Source of the DNA: an uncultured Pelagimonas sp.
GTDB lineage: Bacteria > Pseudomonadota > Alphaproteobacteria > Rhodobacterales > Rhodobacteraceae
Length of the DNA: 64,000 nt
Reading direction: 5' to 3'
Assembly (NCBI GenBank): GCA_947499735.1
Contig: CANMPP010000003.1
Coordinates: forward strand, 1-64,000
The position numbers and the translations under genes were made by a program. Below, piece by piece: positions 34,813 to 44,018 of the stretch. The notes below the pieces were generated by a model. The model made no database searches and had not been told where the DNA came from. It worked only from the letters and a program-made list of their open reading frames with translations. Every line of letters starts with the position of its first letter. Position 1 is the first letter of the stretch.

Positions 34813-35835
34813 ATGGGTAAAATGCTTCCAGATCGCCATCCCAACAAAGACTTCTTCATTCTTGACGTGTCCAATGCGGCCCCCAAGGATGATATGGCTT
34901 CTATGGAGCATCCTGTTTACTCATTGTCTGTGAAACCGGATATGCGTGAGCTGGATTATACATATGACGGCAAACGCGTGCAGATCGTGCCCTCAGGCAA
35001 AGGGCTGGCGACGATCATGGACAAGGATATCCTGCTCTACTGCATCTCAAAACTGGTGCATCAGCTGAATGCAGGCGACAATATCAGCCCTTGGGTCGAG
35101 ATGAGCGCGCATGAGGCCATGGTGGCCACCAATTGGCGCACCAATCGTGAAAGCTATCAACGGTTCGAGGATGCGTTGGACCGGCTGCGTGGCACGACGA
35201 TCAAAACCGATATTCCAACGGGTGATTTCAAGCAAAAGCGCGGCTTTGGTTTGATTGATGAATATGAAATCACACGGCGGGACGAAGATGGCGAAGAATC
35301 CGTTTTTGGCCGCATGACCCGCATTCGCATTCGGGTGTCTGATTGGACCTTTCGCGCCGTTCAGGGCATGGAAGTTCTGACCATCAGCCCCAAATATTTC
35401 CGCCTGCGCCGGCCGCTTGAACGCCGTATTTACGAGCTGGCGCGCAAGCATGTGGGCGATCAGGGGCGATCGTTTCGCATAGGTTTGGAAAAGCTACAGA
35501 AGAAAGTGGGCAGCAATTCGCCCGCTAAAAAATTCAAATTTTTCGTCAAGCAGATCGGTCAGGATGGAAACATCCCGGATTATGACATTGCGCTGGATGG
35601 CAATGTGGTGGTGTTTTCCCCGCGCGCCGAACGCAATCCGATCCAGGGTGAGCTGGATTTGATCCTACCGGAAAGCCCCTCTCCAGCGCTTTTAGATAAG
35701 GCACGGGCTACTTTTCCGGGTGTTGATATACATGCGATCTACCATGAGTGGCGCCATTTTGCGCAGCAGCAAAAGGAACCGCCCCGCAGTTTTGATGCCG
35801 CATTTCTCGGATTTTGCAAATCTCGGTTGAATTGA
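34813..35835 (+). CDS. repA: Plasmid replication initiator RepA (RPA family)
   Basis: A 340-residue protein of the replication initiator protein A family found on alphaproteobacterial, especially Rhodobacterales, plasmids. Recognisable segments are MEHPVYSLSVKPD, GLATIMDKDILLYCISKL, TNWRTNRESYQRFEDALDRLRGTTI and RRPLERRIYELARKHVG; the last two are winged-helix DNA-recognition regions. It would bind the 22-bp iterons directly upstream and open the origin. Partition genes lie about 19 kb away rather than next to it, unlike many relatives. The gene appears intact, so if the block is integrated it may still fire from within the chromosome unless silenced. Confidence 0.92.
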   Translation: MGKMLPDRHPNKDFFILDVSNAAPKDDMASMEHPVYSLSVKPDMRELDYTYDGKRVQIVPSGKGLATIMDKDILLYCISKLVHQLNAGDNISPWVEMSAHEAMVATNWRTNRESYQRFEDALDRLRGTTIKTDIPTGDFKQKRGFGLIDEYEITRRDEDGEESVFGRMTRIRIRVSDWTFRAVQGMEVLTISPKYFRLRRPLERRIYELARKHVGDQGRSFRIGLEKLQKKVGSNSPAKKFKFFVKQIGQDGNIPDYDIALDGNVVVFSPRAERNPIQGELDLILPESPSPALLDKARATFPGVDIHAIYHEWRHFAQQQKEPPRSFDAAFLGFCKSRLN

Positions 35836-35965
35836 GCGCAGACAAAGGAAACGATGAGAAGGATTAGGGCGCGTGCAGTTGGAAAAATATAAATTCGGTT
35901 TCTTCAAAGAGTTGGCCGATTTTCCACCACATTGCTTGACACTATACGTTTGAGCATGCTTTTGC

Positions 35966-36009
35966 GCTTTATAGACAATAAAAGAATGCTTTATAGACAA
36001 TAAAAGAAT
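35966..36009 (+). repeat. Tandem duplication, 2 x 22 bp, upstream of ugd
   Basis: Units 35966-35987 and 35988-36009 are exact copies of GCTTTATAGACAATAAAAGA followed by AT. They lie about 100 bp before the ugd start and may alter its promoter or bind a regulator. The sequence is unrelated to the replication iterons in spite of the same length. Confidence 0.85.
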
Positions 36010-36107
36010 AGAGGCAGAGGTGAAAACATCCTGCCTGGATCAATTTCAGGTCCATAAAAGAACGGTTCGCCAAACTGTCGGACTGCATGGATGAGGGGCT
36101 CGTCACA

Positions 36108-37274
36108 ATGAAAATCTCTGTTGCTGGTATTGGCTATGTTGGTCTGTCAAATGCAGTTTTGTTGGCACAACATCATGAAGTTGTTGCTGTTGATCTCGAT
36201 ACAAATCGTGTCGCGCAGTTGAACAACCGGGTCAGCCCCATTCAGGATGCTGAAATCGAAGACTATTTGGCCACCAAAGACCTGAACCTGACCGCCACAA
36301 CAGATCCCGCCGCGGCCTATGCGGATGCGGATTATGTGATTGTTGCGACGCCGACAAATTATGACACCAAGACAAATTATTTCGACACAAGCTCGGTAGA
36401 GGCAGTGGTCGAACAGGTGTTGGGCATCAATGACAAAGCTACGATCATCATCAAATCCACCATTCCTGTTGGCTTTACCCAAGGGTTGAACCAACGTTTG
36501 GGTGGTGAACGTGTGGTGTTTTCGCCAGAATTCCTGCGCGAAGGCAAAGCCTTGCACGACAACCTGTACCCGTCTCGCATCATTGTTGGCGAACGTTCAG
36601 AGCGGGCAGAAACTTTTGCCAATCTGCTGATCGAAGGCGCGATCAAAAAAGAAGTTGATGTGCTTTTCACAGATTCAACCGAAGCTGAGGCCATCAAGCT
36701 GTTTGCCAATACATATCTGGCAATGCGCGTTGCGTTCTTTAACGAACTCGACAGCTATGCGATGGCCGCCGGCATTGACAGCCGCCAGATCATTGACGGG
36801 ATCAGCCTAGACCCACGTATTGGCAGTCATTACAACAACCCATCCTTTGGGTATGGCGGCTATTGCCTGCCCAAAGACACCAAACAGCTTTTGGCCAACT
36901 ACCATCACGTGCCACAAAACCTGATCCGTGCGATTGTGGATGCCAACCGCACGCGGAAAGATTTCCTGTCCGATCAGATCTTGATGAAAGGGCCAAAAAC
37001 CGTTGGGATCTATCGTCTTGTGATGAAAGCGGGTTCTGACAATTTCCGCCAAAGCTCTATTCAGGGTATCATGAAGCGGATCAAAGCTAAAGGCGTGCAG
37101 GTTGTGGTCTATGAACCTGTGTTAGAGGATGAAACCTTTTTCAACTCTCCCGTCATCAATGATTTGCAGGCCTTTAAAGAGGCATCAGACATCATTGTGA
37201 CAAACCGCTTGGCGGATGACCTGCGCGATGTCGAAGATAAGGTCTTTACCCGCGATCTGTTCGCAACGGACTAA
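36108..37274 (+). CDS. ugd: UDP-glucose 6-dehydrogenase
   Basis: A 388-residue enzyme. [11 protein letters not shown] near residues 6-16 binds [14 protein letters not shown] and [12 protein letters not shown] are family motifs, and [10 protein letters not shown] near residue 250 carries the catalytic cysteine. It oxidises UDP-glucose to UDP-glucuronate in two NAD-dependent steps. The 4-epimerase at 31738 can use the product, so both GlcA and GalA may enter the polymer. The start at 36108 has GAGGGG nine bases upstream and begins directly with the NAD fold; an upstream ATG at 36087 is less likely. Confidence 0.93.
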   Translation: MKISVAGIGYVGLSNAVLLAQHHEVVAVDLDTNRVAQLNNRVSPIQDAEIEDYLATKDLNLTATTDPAAAYADADYVIVATPTNYDTKTNYFDTSSVEAVVEQVLGINDKATIIIKSTIPVGFTQGLNQRLGGERVVFSPEFLREGKALHDNLYPSRIIVGERSERAETFANLLIEGAIKKEVDVLFTDSTEAEAIKLFANTYLAMRVAFFNELDSYAMAAGIDSRQIIDGISLDPRIGSHYNNPSFGYGGYCLPKDTKQLLANYHHVPQNLIRAIVDANRTRKDFLSDQILMKGPKTVGIYRLVMKAGSDNFRQSSIQGIMKRIKAKGVQVVVYEPVLEDETFFNSPVINDLQAFKEASDIIVTNRLADDLRDVEDKVFTRDLFATD

Positions 37275-37420
37275 GGTTCCCTATCTGGCCATTTTACGCC
37301 TAGAAATAATGCGGTACTTGTTCCGCTCACGCAATGCGTGCACAATGTTCCAAAGGATCTGATTAGGCGATTGGAAGCGCCTGTTTTCTTCCAAATTTTG
37401 GTGACTGTAACTAGACATGC

Positions 37421-38263
37421 ATGGAGTTTTTCATGGCACAAGATTTCCTGGAACGCCGGCGGATATCACTCATTCGTCGTCTCAAGCGAAAATATTTCGA
37501 CAAAAAGATCAGCGGACCGCTGATCTTGCAACCATCTGACAAGCCAAGAGATTTCAGCGGTTATATTTTTGTCTGCGGGTTGCATCGCAGTGGCACAACC
37601 CTTGTTGAACACTACATTCGCGCGCATTTTAAAGTGGCCGGCCTGCGGGCTGATGTCCCTGAATCTGAAGGGCAGCACCTACAAGATGTCATGCCAATCG
37701 CCCGTGATCACGGTGGGCCCGGCATGTTTGCGTTTGAACCGGTCATGCATTTGGATGAAATCAGCCCAACAGATGCGGAAAAAGCCCGCAAAAGGTTGTT
37801 GGAATGCTGGACACCCTTTGTGGATGAGACGGAAGGCGAAGAACCTGTTTTGCTGGAAAAAAGCCCGCCCAATCTGACGCGGATCAATTGGCTGCGTAAG
37901 GTGTTTCCTGGTGCTCTTTTTGTGATTGTGTCTCGTGACCCACGGGCAGTTGCTGGCGCCACCTTGAAATGGTCGGAAACTTCACTTTTTGAACTGATGT
38001 ATCATTGGCATGTGGCCTATTCGACTGCATTGGATGTGTGGGGCGATGATTGCGTAGCACTGAGCTATGAGGAATTCTGCGAGAACCCTGAAAAAATCAT
38101 CGCATCCCTTGCAGCGACGGGCAAACTAACGCGCCGTGAGGTGCCTTTGGAGATTGAGGATCGCTTTGCGAGACCGATCAATTCCAATGGTAAATATGTT
38201 GATCTGATGCGCCCTGCCAATTTTGGCCCTGGGGCCTGGGATAAATTGGCGACGCTTACGTAA
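37421..38263 (+). CDS. PAPS-dependent sulfotransferase
   Basis: A 280-residue sulfotransferase. YIFVCGLHRSGTTLVEHYIR (about residues 48-67) is the 5'-phosphosulfate loop and ALFVIVSRDPRAVAGATLKWS near residue 166 the second motif; LLEKSPPNLTRINWLRKVFP between them is usual for the family. This is the fifth sulfotransferase of the block and lies just after ugd on the same strand, so uronic acid residues are one possible target. An alternative start is ATG 37433. The end nearly meets the convergent phosphomannomutase gene. Confidence 0.85.
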   Translation: MEFFMAQDFLERRRISLIRRLKRKYFDKKISGPLILQPSDKPRDFSGYIFVCGLHRSGTTLVEHYIRAHFKVAGLRADVPESEGQHLQDVMPIARDHGGPGMFAFEPVMHLDEISPTDAEKARKRLLECWTPFVDETEGEEPVLLEKSPPNLTRINWLRKVFPGALFVIVSRDPRAVAGATLKWSETSLFELMYHWHVAYSTALDVWGDDCVALSYEEFCENPEKIIASLAATGKLTRREVPLEIEDRFARPINSNGKYVDLMRPANFGPGAWDKLATLT

Positions 38264-38275
38264 AGCTGAGGTGCC

Positions 38276-39685
38276 TCATGCACTGGCCGTGCTTTGGGGC
38301 GTCTTATCAGATATAGTGCGCATGAATTTCTCCAACGAGCGGGCCACCATATCCTGTGCCCGCTTTGCGCTTGTGGATTCTACATAGCACCGCAGTTCTG
38401 GAGAGTTCCCAGAGGGGCGAAGATGCACGATGTCTCCGTTTTCCATATATAGGCGCAGGCCATCCGTGGTATCGAGGCGTCCGTTGCCTTCAAAAAATGT
38501 AGTGCGGGTCGCCTGATTTTGAATAAGTTTGGAAATGAAGGCCTGTGATGTCTCGGTTGGAATTCCGGCGATCCGATCTGCTGCGGTGTATCGCTGTGGC
38601 AATGCCGCGCTAAGATCCCTGATACGACACCTGTTTTGGGCGGCGGCGCAGAGTGGGGCCAAGAGGGGCAGGGCGCAGTCCCGCGTCATAAGTGGGGGTA
38701 GCGCCCCTGCGGGGCCCGTAGCCGTATACCCCAGTAAAAAACCACCATTGGCTTCATATCCAACCACTTGATAAGATGTATCTTTTTTAAGAACCTCTTC
38801 CATTGCTGCGATGACATACGGGGATCCGATCGGGGTTGAAATAACGCGATCAAAATCCAGATTAAACACCATTGAATTGGATGTGATTGGTGTGCAGATG
38901 GTGTCAGCCTCTAAAAACTGGGCAGTCATAACGCCCAAAACGTCACCGGGAATGATCGCACCTGTATGATCGGCCAGCATTGGGCGATCCCCGTCGCCAT
39001 CTGCAGAAATCACAGTATCCAGATGATGGGTTTGGGCCCAATCGACCAGCATTTTACGGGTTTCCGGATCCAGCGCTTCGGTATCAACGGGCACAAAGGT
39101 TTCGGCGCGCCCCAAAGGGATGCCAACGCCGCCCAATGCGGTGATCAGATCCACCAAGATATCGCGCGCCACGCTGGTATGTTGATAGACACCGATCCGC
39201 AAACCGCGCAGGGCATTTGCACCAAAAGCGCTCAGATAGCGATCAATATAAGCTTGGCATCCATCTCGCGTGATACGGGGCTGGGCGCTTTTATTGCTGC
39301 TGGAACTACCAAGACACTGAAGGATCTCAGCCTCATCGGATTTTCCGATTTCACCTTGGGGCAAATAGAATTTTAGCCCATTGCGATCTGCGGGAATATG
39401 GCTGCCTGTGACCATAATCGCGGCATTGGCTGCGCTGGTGGATTGTAAGGCAAGGGCAGGGGTAGGCAACGGGCCCGCCTCAATCACCTGCACACCTTCA
39501 GATTCGATCGCAGCCATAACAGCATGTGCGATACGGGGGGATGAGGCGCGCAAATCCCACCCCACATGCACCCCATGGCCAATGGGGCAGGCGGCCAGAA
39601 AGGCGCGCGTGTAATCGGCCACCACGTTATCCGTCAGATCCGTGACCAGCCCGCGCAACCCGCTTGTGCCAAATTTCGGTGCCAT
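38276..39685 (-). CDS. manB: Phosphomannomutase (phosphohexomutase family)
   Basis: A 469-residue alpha-D-phosphohexomutase with all four functional loops. They are the phosphoserine loop TGSHIPADRNGLKFY (about residues 93-107), the metal loop SADGDGDRP (about 228), the sugar loop GYEANGGFLLG (about 313) and the phosphate loop RPSGNSPELR (about 430). It converts mannose-6-phosphate into mannose-1-phosphate for ManC, which lies just upstream on the same strand with six bases between. PGM activity is also possible. Codon use matches the core cluster. Confidence 0.9.
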   Translation of the reverse strand: MAPKFGTSGLRGLVTDLTDNVVADYTRAFLAACPIGHGVHVGWDLRASSPRIAHAVMAAIESEGVQVIEAGPLPTPALALQSTSAANAAIMVTGSHIPADRNGLKFYLPQGEIGKSDEAEILQCLGSSSSNKSAQPRITRDGCQAYIDRYLSAFGANALRGLRIGVYQHTSVARDILVDLITALGGVGIPLGRAETFVPVDTEALDPETRKMLVDWAQTHHLDTVISADGDGDRPMLADHTGAIIPGDVLGVMTAQFLEADTICTPITSNSMVFNLDFDRVISTPIGSPYVIAAMEEVLKKDTSYQVVGYEANGGFLLGYTATGPAGALPPLMTRDCALPLLAPLCAAAQNRCRIRDLSAALPQRYTAADRIAGIPTETSQAFISKLIQNQATRTTFFEGNGRLDTTDGLRLYMENGDIVHLRPSGNSPELRCYVESTSAKRAQDMVARSLEKFMRTISDKTPQSTASA

Positions 39686-39691
39686 ACTGCT

Positions 39692-41143
39692 CTAATCACC
39701 CTGATCCGGCATGCGGGCATAGAGATCTTCGTAGCGCTGAATGTCATCTTCGCCCACATAGGCACCCGTTTGCACCTCAATCAAAACCATGGGCAGCTTG
39801 CCGGGATTGGCCAATCGGTGGACCGCGCCCAAAGGAATATAGATCGATTGCCCCTCTGTGACGGTGCTGACCTCATCCCCTAGCGTGACCTGCGCTGTAC
39901 CTTCGACCACAACCCAGTGTTCTGAGCGGTGGAAATGGCTTTGCAGGGATAGGGCGGCCCCGGGATGTACAGTTAGGCGTTTGACCTGAAACCGATCGCC
40001 AATCACCAGACTTTCACACCACCCCCAAGGCCTGTGATCTTTGGGAAACATCGTGGCTTGATCCACGCCTTTCTCAGCCAGCGCGACAACCGCGCGGCGG
40101 ACGTCCTGACTGTGGGTCATATCCGCGACCAAAACAGCATCATTCATGGCCACAGCCATAATGTTATCCAACCCGATCCCCACGACCTCTAACCGGTCAT
40201 TGTCTGAGCGCAACAGCGTGTTGCGGCAGTCAATGGACGTCGCCGCACCAGATAAGGCAACACCCTGATCATCCCGATCCATATGGCGCCAGACCGCATC
40301 CCAATCCCCCAAATCAGACCAATCGGCATCATAGAGGGCAACAGATAGGTTTTTGGCCCGCTCCATCACCGCATAATCAATCGAAATCGCTTCGACCTTG
40401 GCCCAAGGGGCTGGATCCAATCGTAGGAACCCCAAATCAGTCTGCGCGCCAGTGACTGAGGCCGAAACCGGGGCGACCAATTGGGGCGCGTGGGCCTGAA
40501 AGGCGGCAATCACATCTGCGGCCTTCATAAGAAAGATGCCCGCATTCCACAAAAACGTGCCTTGTGCCAGCATATCAGCAGCACGTGCGGCATCGGGTTT
40601 TTCAACAAAACGCGATAAGGGCAGGGCCGCGCCGGTTCCATCTGGTTGGCTGGACAGCTCTAAATACCCATATCCGGTTTCAGGTCGGGTTGGCGCAACG
40701 CCGAATGTCACCAAATCCCCCCGGGCCACGGCATCCACCCCTTGGGCGACCGCATCATGGAAGGCGGCGCTATCGGGAATAACGTGATCTGACGGGGCGA
40801 CCAGCATCAGGTGATCAGGATCTGTTTGGGCCAGATATAGCGCGGCGGCCAAAACCGCAGGGCCCGTGTTGCGCCCATCTGGTTCGATCAGGATCGCGCC
40901 GGGATCTATGCCGATGCCCTGCAATTGTTCCGTCACAATAAAACGAAAATCCGATGCGGTCAGAACAAGCGGGGGCGCAAATCGGATTGCATCATTTTCG
41001 CCCGATAAACGTCGAGCAGATGCTTGAAACAGGGTCTCTTCGCCCAAGAGCGGTACAAATTGTTTGGGATAGCTTTTTCGAGACAGAGGCCAAAGCCGTG
41101 TCCCAGCCCCTCCACAGAGCAACACGGGGAAAATATCACGCAT
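39692..41143 (-). CDS. manC: Mannose-1-phosphate guanylyltransferase/mannose-6-phosphate isomerase
   Basis: About 483 residues in two domains. The N-terminal nucleotidyltransferase has LLCGGAGTRLWPLSRKSYPKQF and VEKPDAA. The C-terminal type II phosphomannose isomerase cupin (from about residue 350) has QSHFHRSEHWVVVEGTAQV, with metal-binding histidines, and YIPLGAVHRLANP. Together with ManB it makes GDP-mannose from fructose-6-phosphate. The length suits the bifunctional ManC/AlgA type. The start may instead be ATG 41155, four codons upstream; neither has a strong ribosome site. GDP-mannose may feed one of the GT4 enzymes here. Confidence 0.9.
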   Translation of the reverse strand: MRDIFPVLLCGGAGTRLWPLSRKSYPKQFVPLLGEETLFQASARRLSGENDAIRFAPPLVLTASDFRFIVTEQLQGIGIDPGAILIEPDGRNTGPAVLAAALYLAQTDPDHLMLVAPSDHVIPDSAAFHDAVAQGVDAVARGDLVTFGVAPTRPETGYGYLELSSQPDGTGAALPLSRFVEKPDAARAADMLAQGTFLWNAGIFLMKAADVIAAFQAHAPQLVAPVSASVTGAQTDLGFLRLDPAPWAKVEAISIDYAVMERAKNLSVALYDADWSDLGDWDAVWRHMDRDDQGVALSGAATSIDCRNTLLRSDNDRLEVVGIGLDNIMAVAMNDAVLVADMTHSQDVRRAVVALAEKGVDQATMFPKDHRPWGWCESLVIGDRFQVKRLTVHPGAALSLQSHFHRSEHWVVVEGTAQVTLGDEVSTVTEGQSIYIPLGAVHRLANPGKLPMVLIEVQTGAYVGEDDIQRYEDLYARMPDQGD

Positions 41144-41217
41144 GGCCAAACCCATAGATCATTCAGGGTAGGCTAGCGGATGGTTGCGCTATGCGCAACA
41201 GGGTGACGGTAAAGGGC

Positions 41218-41248
41218 GCGGTTCCCGGTTCGACAAACCGGGAACCGC
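41218..41248 (-). terminator. Long perfect hairpin after the alpha/beta hydrolase gene
   Basis: GCGGTTCCCGGTT pairs over 13 bases with AACCGGGAACCGC around a five-base loop. It lies 17 bp past the hydrolase stop and is followed on the minus strand only by a short T run, so termination is likely but not certain. Confidence 0.65.
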
Positions 41249-41265
41249 ATCATGAACGGATATGA

Positions 41266-42285
41266 TCACAGATCCAAGAACCGCGCGATTGCTGCGATCG
41301 ATGCATCATGCGCCACGGCGCGATCCCAGCCGTTTGGATCGTCACAAATCGCATCTTCCCCCTCTTCGATCAGCAACTGAGGCGCGATTTCGGTGCAGAT
41401 TGGCAGGAATGAAAAATGATAGGCATTGGGGATTATGGCGTGTTCGGCATGTGGCAGCATGTTGATCAAACCGCTGCCCTCGGCCCTGACATCTGTTGCA
41501 AACCATGGAAAATCTTCACCCAGTGATACGACCTGAACCGGGCGTTGAATGGCAGCGGCGCTGTCAGGGGTTGCAGCATAGGTGAAACCGGGGTCGACAG
41601 CGACAATATTGGTAAAGCGCGGATCTGACATATCGGCAGAGAACTCAGCTGGCAGCGCGTCAAAATCAACACCGCCCCGCATCAGGAATAGACAATCCTG
41701 GGCGGCCTCGCCGAACTGATTGCAATAGTCGCGATAGGCCTCAGGGTCCAAACGCAGCCCGGCAATTCCCAGAACAGTCGATCCGCCTAGGGAAAACCCC
41801 AAAGCTGTTACCTGATCGGTATCAATCCGCTTTGAAAAATACGGATCATCCAAAACATGATCCAATGCGGCACTTAAATCCGCCGCCCGCTCAGACAGGC
41901 GTACAGTGCGACGGGGCGAACTATCGCCTGATGTTGTGCCCGGATGGTTCAAAACAAGCACCATAGCGCCCTGTTCTGCCAATCCCGCCGCCAACCAAGC
42001 CGTGCCATCCATACTGCTACCAGATCCGTGCGAAACAACGATCAGGGGCATTTTTTCATCCGGCAGGGCGGCGCCAATATAGGCATCAACGGGTTCAAAG
42101 ATGGCATTTCCACCAATCGGCCCCTTATAGGTCCTGTGCGCGGCCGGTGCCCAGACCCCAGCTGCGATTGGTCCAGACCGATGCTCGACCTGAATGTCAA
42201 ACCGGTCAAAGCCGATATCGGGATCCGCATAAGCAGCACAGGCAGATATCAGGGCGATGGAAGAAGCAAGGAGTGTTGTTTTCAT
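41266..42285 (-). CDS. Secreted alpha/beta hydrolase (dienelactone hydrolase/PAF-acetylhydrolase-like)
   Basis: A 339-residue hydrolase with a signal peptide (hydrophobic residues 4-18, cut near AYA). VVSHGSGSSMDGTAW holds the oxyanion region, GFSLGGS (about residue 165) the nucleophile serine, and HFSFLP near residue 290 a probable catalytic histidine. Four cysteines in the second half suit a periplasmic enzyme with disulfides. It could remove ester groups from a glycan or act on lipids; the substrate is unknown. It diverges from a membrane AraC regulator that may control it. Confidence 0.75.
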   Translation of the reverse strand: MKTTLLASSIALISACAAYADPDIGFDRFDIQVEHRSGPIAAGVWAPAAHRTYKGPIGGNAIFEPVDAYIGAALPDEKMPLIVVSHGSGSSMDGTAWLAAGLAEQGAMVLVLNHPGTTSGDSSPRRTVRLSERAADLSAALDHVLDDPYFSKRIDTDQVTALGFSLGGSTVLGIAGLRLDPEAYRDYCNQFGEAAQDCLFLMRGGVDFDALPAEFSADMSDPRFTNIVAVDPGFTYAATPDSAAAIQRPVQVVSLGEDFPWFATDVRAEGSGLINMLPHAEHAIIPNAYHFSFLPICTEIAPQLLIEEGEDAICDDPNGWDRAVAHDASIAAIARFLDL

Positions 42286-42391
42286 GTTAGGTCTCCAATG
42301 TTGAAAAGATGACCCGTTTTTGCTGATCTGGAATATTCGCGCGTCCTCAAACCGGTTTCAGGTCGTGCAGAACCGGATCTTGGTCTATGCG

Positions 42392-43402
42392 ATGGCTATG
42401 TTGACACTTCCCATCCCATTGATTGTCGCTTTGATCCTCGGCTTTCACGCGTTGCGCCATATGTTCGCACAGGATCGTTCAACCCTGTTCCTGCTGTTGC
42501 TCGCGGCTTGCGGGTTTCAATCACTGATCGTGTCATTGGTTCAGCACTATGGCGTGACGGGGCTGGCGCTGGTCCAACCGATCACGGCCAGTTTCATTCC
42601 CCCGATCGCTTGGCTGACCTTTCAATCGGCGGCGTTGCGACCAGTGGCGCTGAAACAAGACGGGGTTCACTGCCTTATTCCCGTCTTCGTCCTGTTTTGC
42701 ATCGTCTTTGCACCACCGACATTGGATGTGGTTTTGACTACGATCTTTGCCGGCTACGGTATCGCGATCTTGATACGCCTGCGACAGGAGGGCACGCTGC
42801 CTTTGGCCCGTCTTGCATCCGGGCCACTGCCCATGCGCATTTGGCAAGCTGTAGGGGCGCTTCTGATAGTATCGGCCCTGTCGGATATTCTGATTGCGGT
42901 CGCGGTTGGGCTGGGCCATTTCGCGTGGCGCCCGCTGATCATCAGTATCTTTACCTCGTTTACGCTGCTGGGGATCGGGGGGCTAAGCCTATCGCGCGAT
43001 GCCGAGGGCACGACAGAGGATCCCACTACCACAGAGGTGGAAACAGAGGAAAAACCACCTTCCGAAGAACACGCCGCCCTGATCAAGCGGCTGGACGACC
43101 TGATGGAGGACAGTCAGCTCTATCTGGACCCCGACCTGTCATTGTCCCGTTTGGCGCGGCGGTTGCATGTGCCGATCAAACAGCTGTCAGCCGCCATCAA
43201 CTCGGTGAAAGGCGAAAACGTGTCGCGCTATGTGAACGGATTTCGCATCCGCAACGCTTGCGTGCGTCTGGACGCTGGCGCTACGGTGACCGAAGCCATG
43301 CTGGACTGCGGGTTCAACACCAAATCCAATTTCAATAGGGAATTTACCCGCGTGATGGGACAATCCCCGTCGGAATTTATGCACCAAAAAGGGATTGGTT
43401 GA
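42392..43402 (+). CDS. Membrane-anchored AraC-family transcriptional regulator
   Basis: About 336 residues. Six or seven hydrophobic helices fill residues 1-210, then an acidic linker (EDPTTTEVETEEKPPSEE), then a C-terminal AraC-type DNA-binding domain (LSLSRLARRLHVPIKQLSAAIN and CGFNTKSNFNREFTRVMGQSPSEF). Such proteins couple an external or membrane signal to transcription. Start is uncertain: the open frame reaches TTG 42320, but ATG 42392 begins directly with the first helix. Divergent orientation suggests it regulates the hydrolase gene. The 3' end overlaps the convergent GNAT gene by 26 bases. Confidence 0.82.
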   Translation: MAMLTLPIPLIVALILGFHALRHMFAQDRSTLFLLLLAACGFQSLIVSLVQHYGVTGLALVQPITASFIPPIAWLTFQSAALRPVALKQDGVHCLIPVFVLFCIVFAPPTLDVVLTTIFAGYGIAILIRLRQEGTLPLARLASGPLPMRIWQAVGALLIVSALSDILIAVAVGLGHFAWRPLIISIFTSFTLLGIGGLSLSRDAEGTTEDPTTTEVETEEKPPSEEHAALIKRLDDLMEDSQLYLDPDLSLSRLARRLHVPIKQLSAAINSVKGENVSRYVNGFRIRNACVRLDAGATVTEAMLDCGFNTKSNFNREFTRVMGQSPSEFMHQKGIG

Positions 43403-43862
43403 GGCAGATATGAGATGCCATTTGGGCTAAAATAAATGATCGGTTCAAATCGAACCCTGCACCCACATAGAATGACAAAGTGGCAGGCCGTGTCGATCCC
43501 GTGCTCAGCATAACTTTGTAACAGTCATGGTCCCACGCGCGCTCACAGGCAGCATCGAGTATAGCCTTGCCAAACCCTTTTTCGCGGTGATCAGGATGGG
43601 TAACTACATTTTCAATTACCGCGTAGGGCCTTCCACCCCTTGATAAATTCGGAACGACGATAAGCGTGCATGTCGTCAAAGCCTCGCCGTCAATCTCGCC
43701 TAAAAGCACAGCACTGCCATCAATTTGGCAGATCTTGGAAAGATTCGCTTTCGCTAGTTCGAGCGGGCATCTTTCATTGTCAGATGACAGAAAATCGTAA
43801 AGCGCCAGCAACGCCTCCGCGTCACCAGCGGACGCATCGCATGTTCGGATGTCACAGTTCAT
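43377..43862 (-). CDS. GNAT-family N-acetyltransferase
   Basis: A 161-residue acetyltransferase. VIENVVTHPDHREKGFGKAIL (about residues 86-106) is the acetyl-CoA-binding motif A with its R-x-x-G-x-G/A core; the C-terminal FYVGAGFD is motif B. Acceptor unknown: it may be a small amine, a sugar amine or a protein. It lies between the AraC regulator (convergent) and sat-cysC, in what would be the plasmid part next to sat. Confidence 0.8.
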   Translation of the reverse strand: MNCDIRTCDASAGDAEALLALYDFLSSDNERCPLELAKANLSKICQIDGSAVLLGEIDGEALTTCTLIVVPNLSRGGRPYAVIENVVTHPDHREKGFGKAILDAACERAWDHDCYKVMLSTGSTRPATLSFYVGAGFDLNRSFILAQMASHICLNQSLFGA

Positions 43863-43960
43863 GCATTGATTTTAGATGGGTTTCTGCGATTGCACAATCA
43901 TGCACAATGGGCTCATACCTGCCATTCGCGGCATCGCGTTCCAACGATCGTGGACAAGCC

Positions 43961-43995
43961 AAAAGGCCTCTCTGATTGAGAGGCCTTTTGTTTTG
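43961..43995 (-). terminator. Terminator downstream of sat-cysC
   Basis: AAAAGGCCTCTC pairs perfectly with GAGAGGCCTTTT around TGATT. The T run works in both directions. It lies about 25 bp past the sat-cysC stop. Confidence 0.88.
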
Positions 43996-44018
43996 TTGTT
44001 TTGCTTGGTGTGTCGCGC

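Noticed and set aside
41218-41248. The 13-bp perfect hairpin as an insertion-sequence end
   Set aside because: No transposase, no matching partner repeat and no target duplication; its place after a stop codon fits a terminator.
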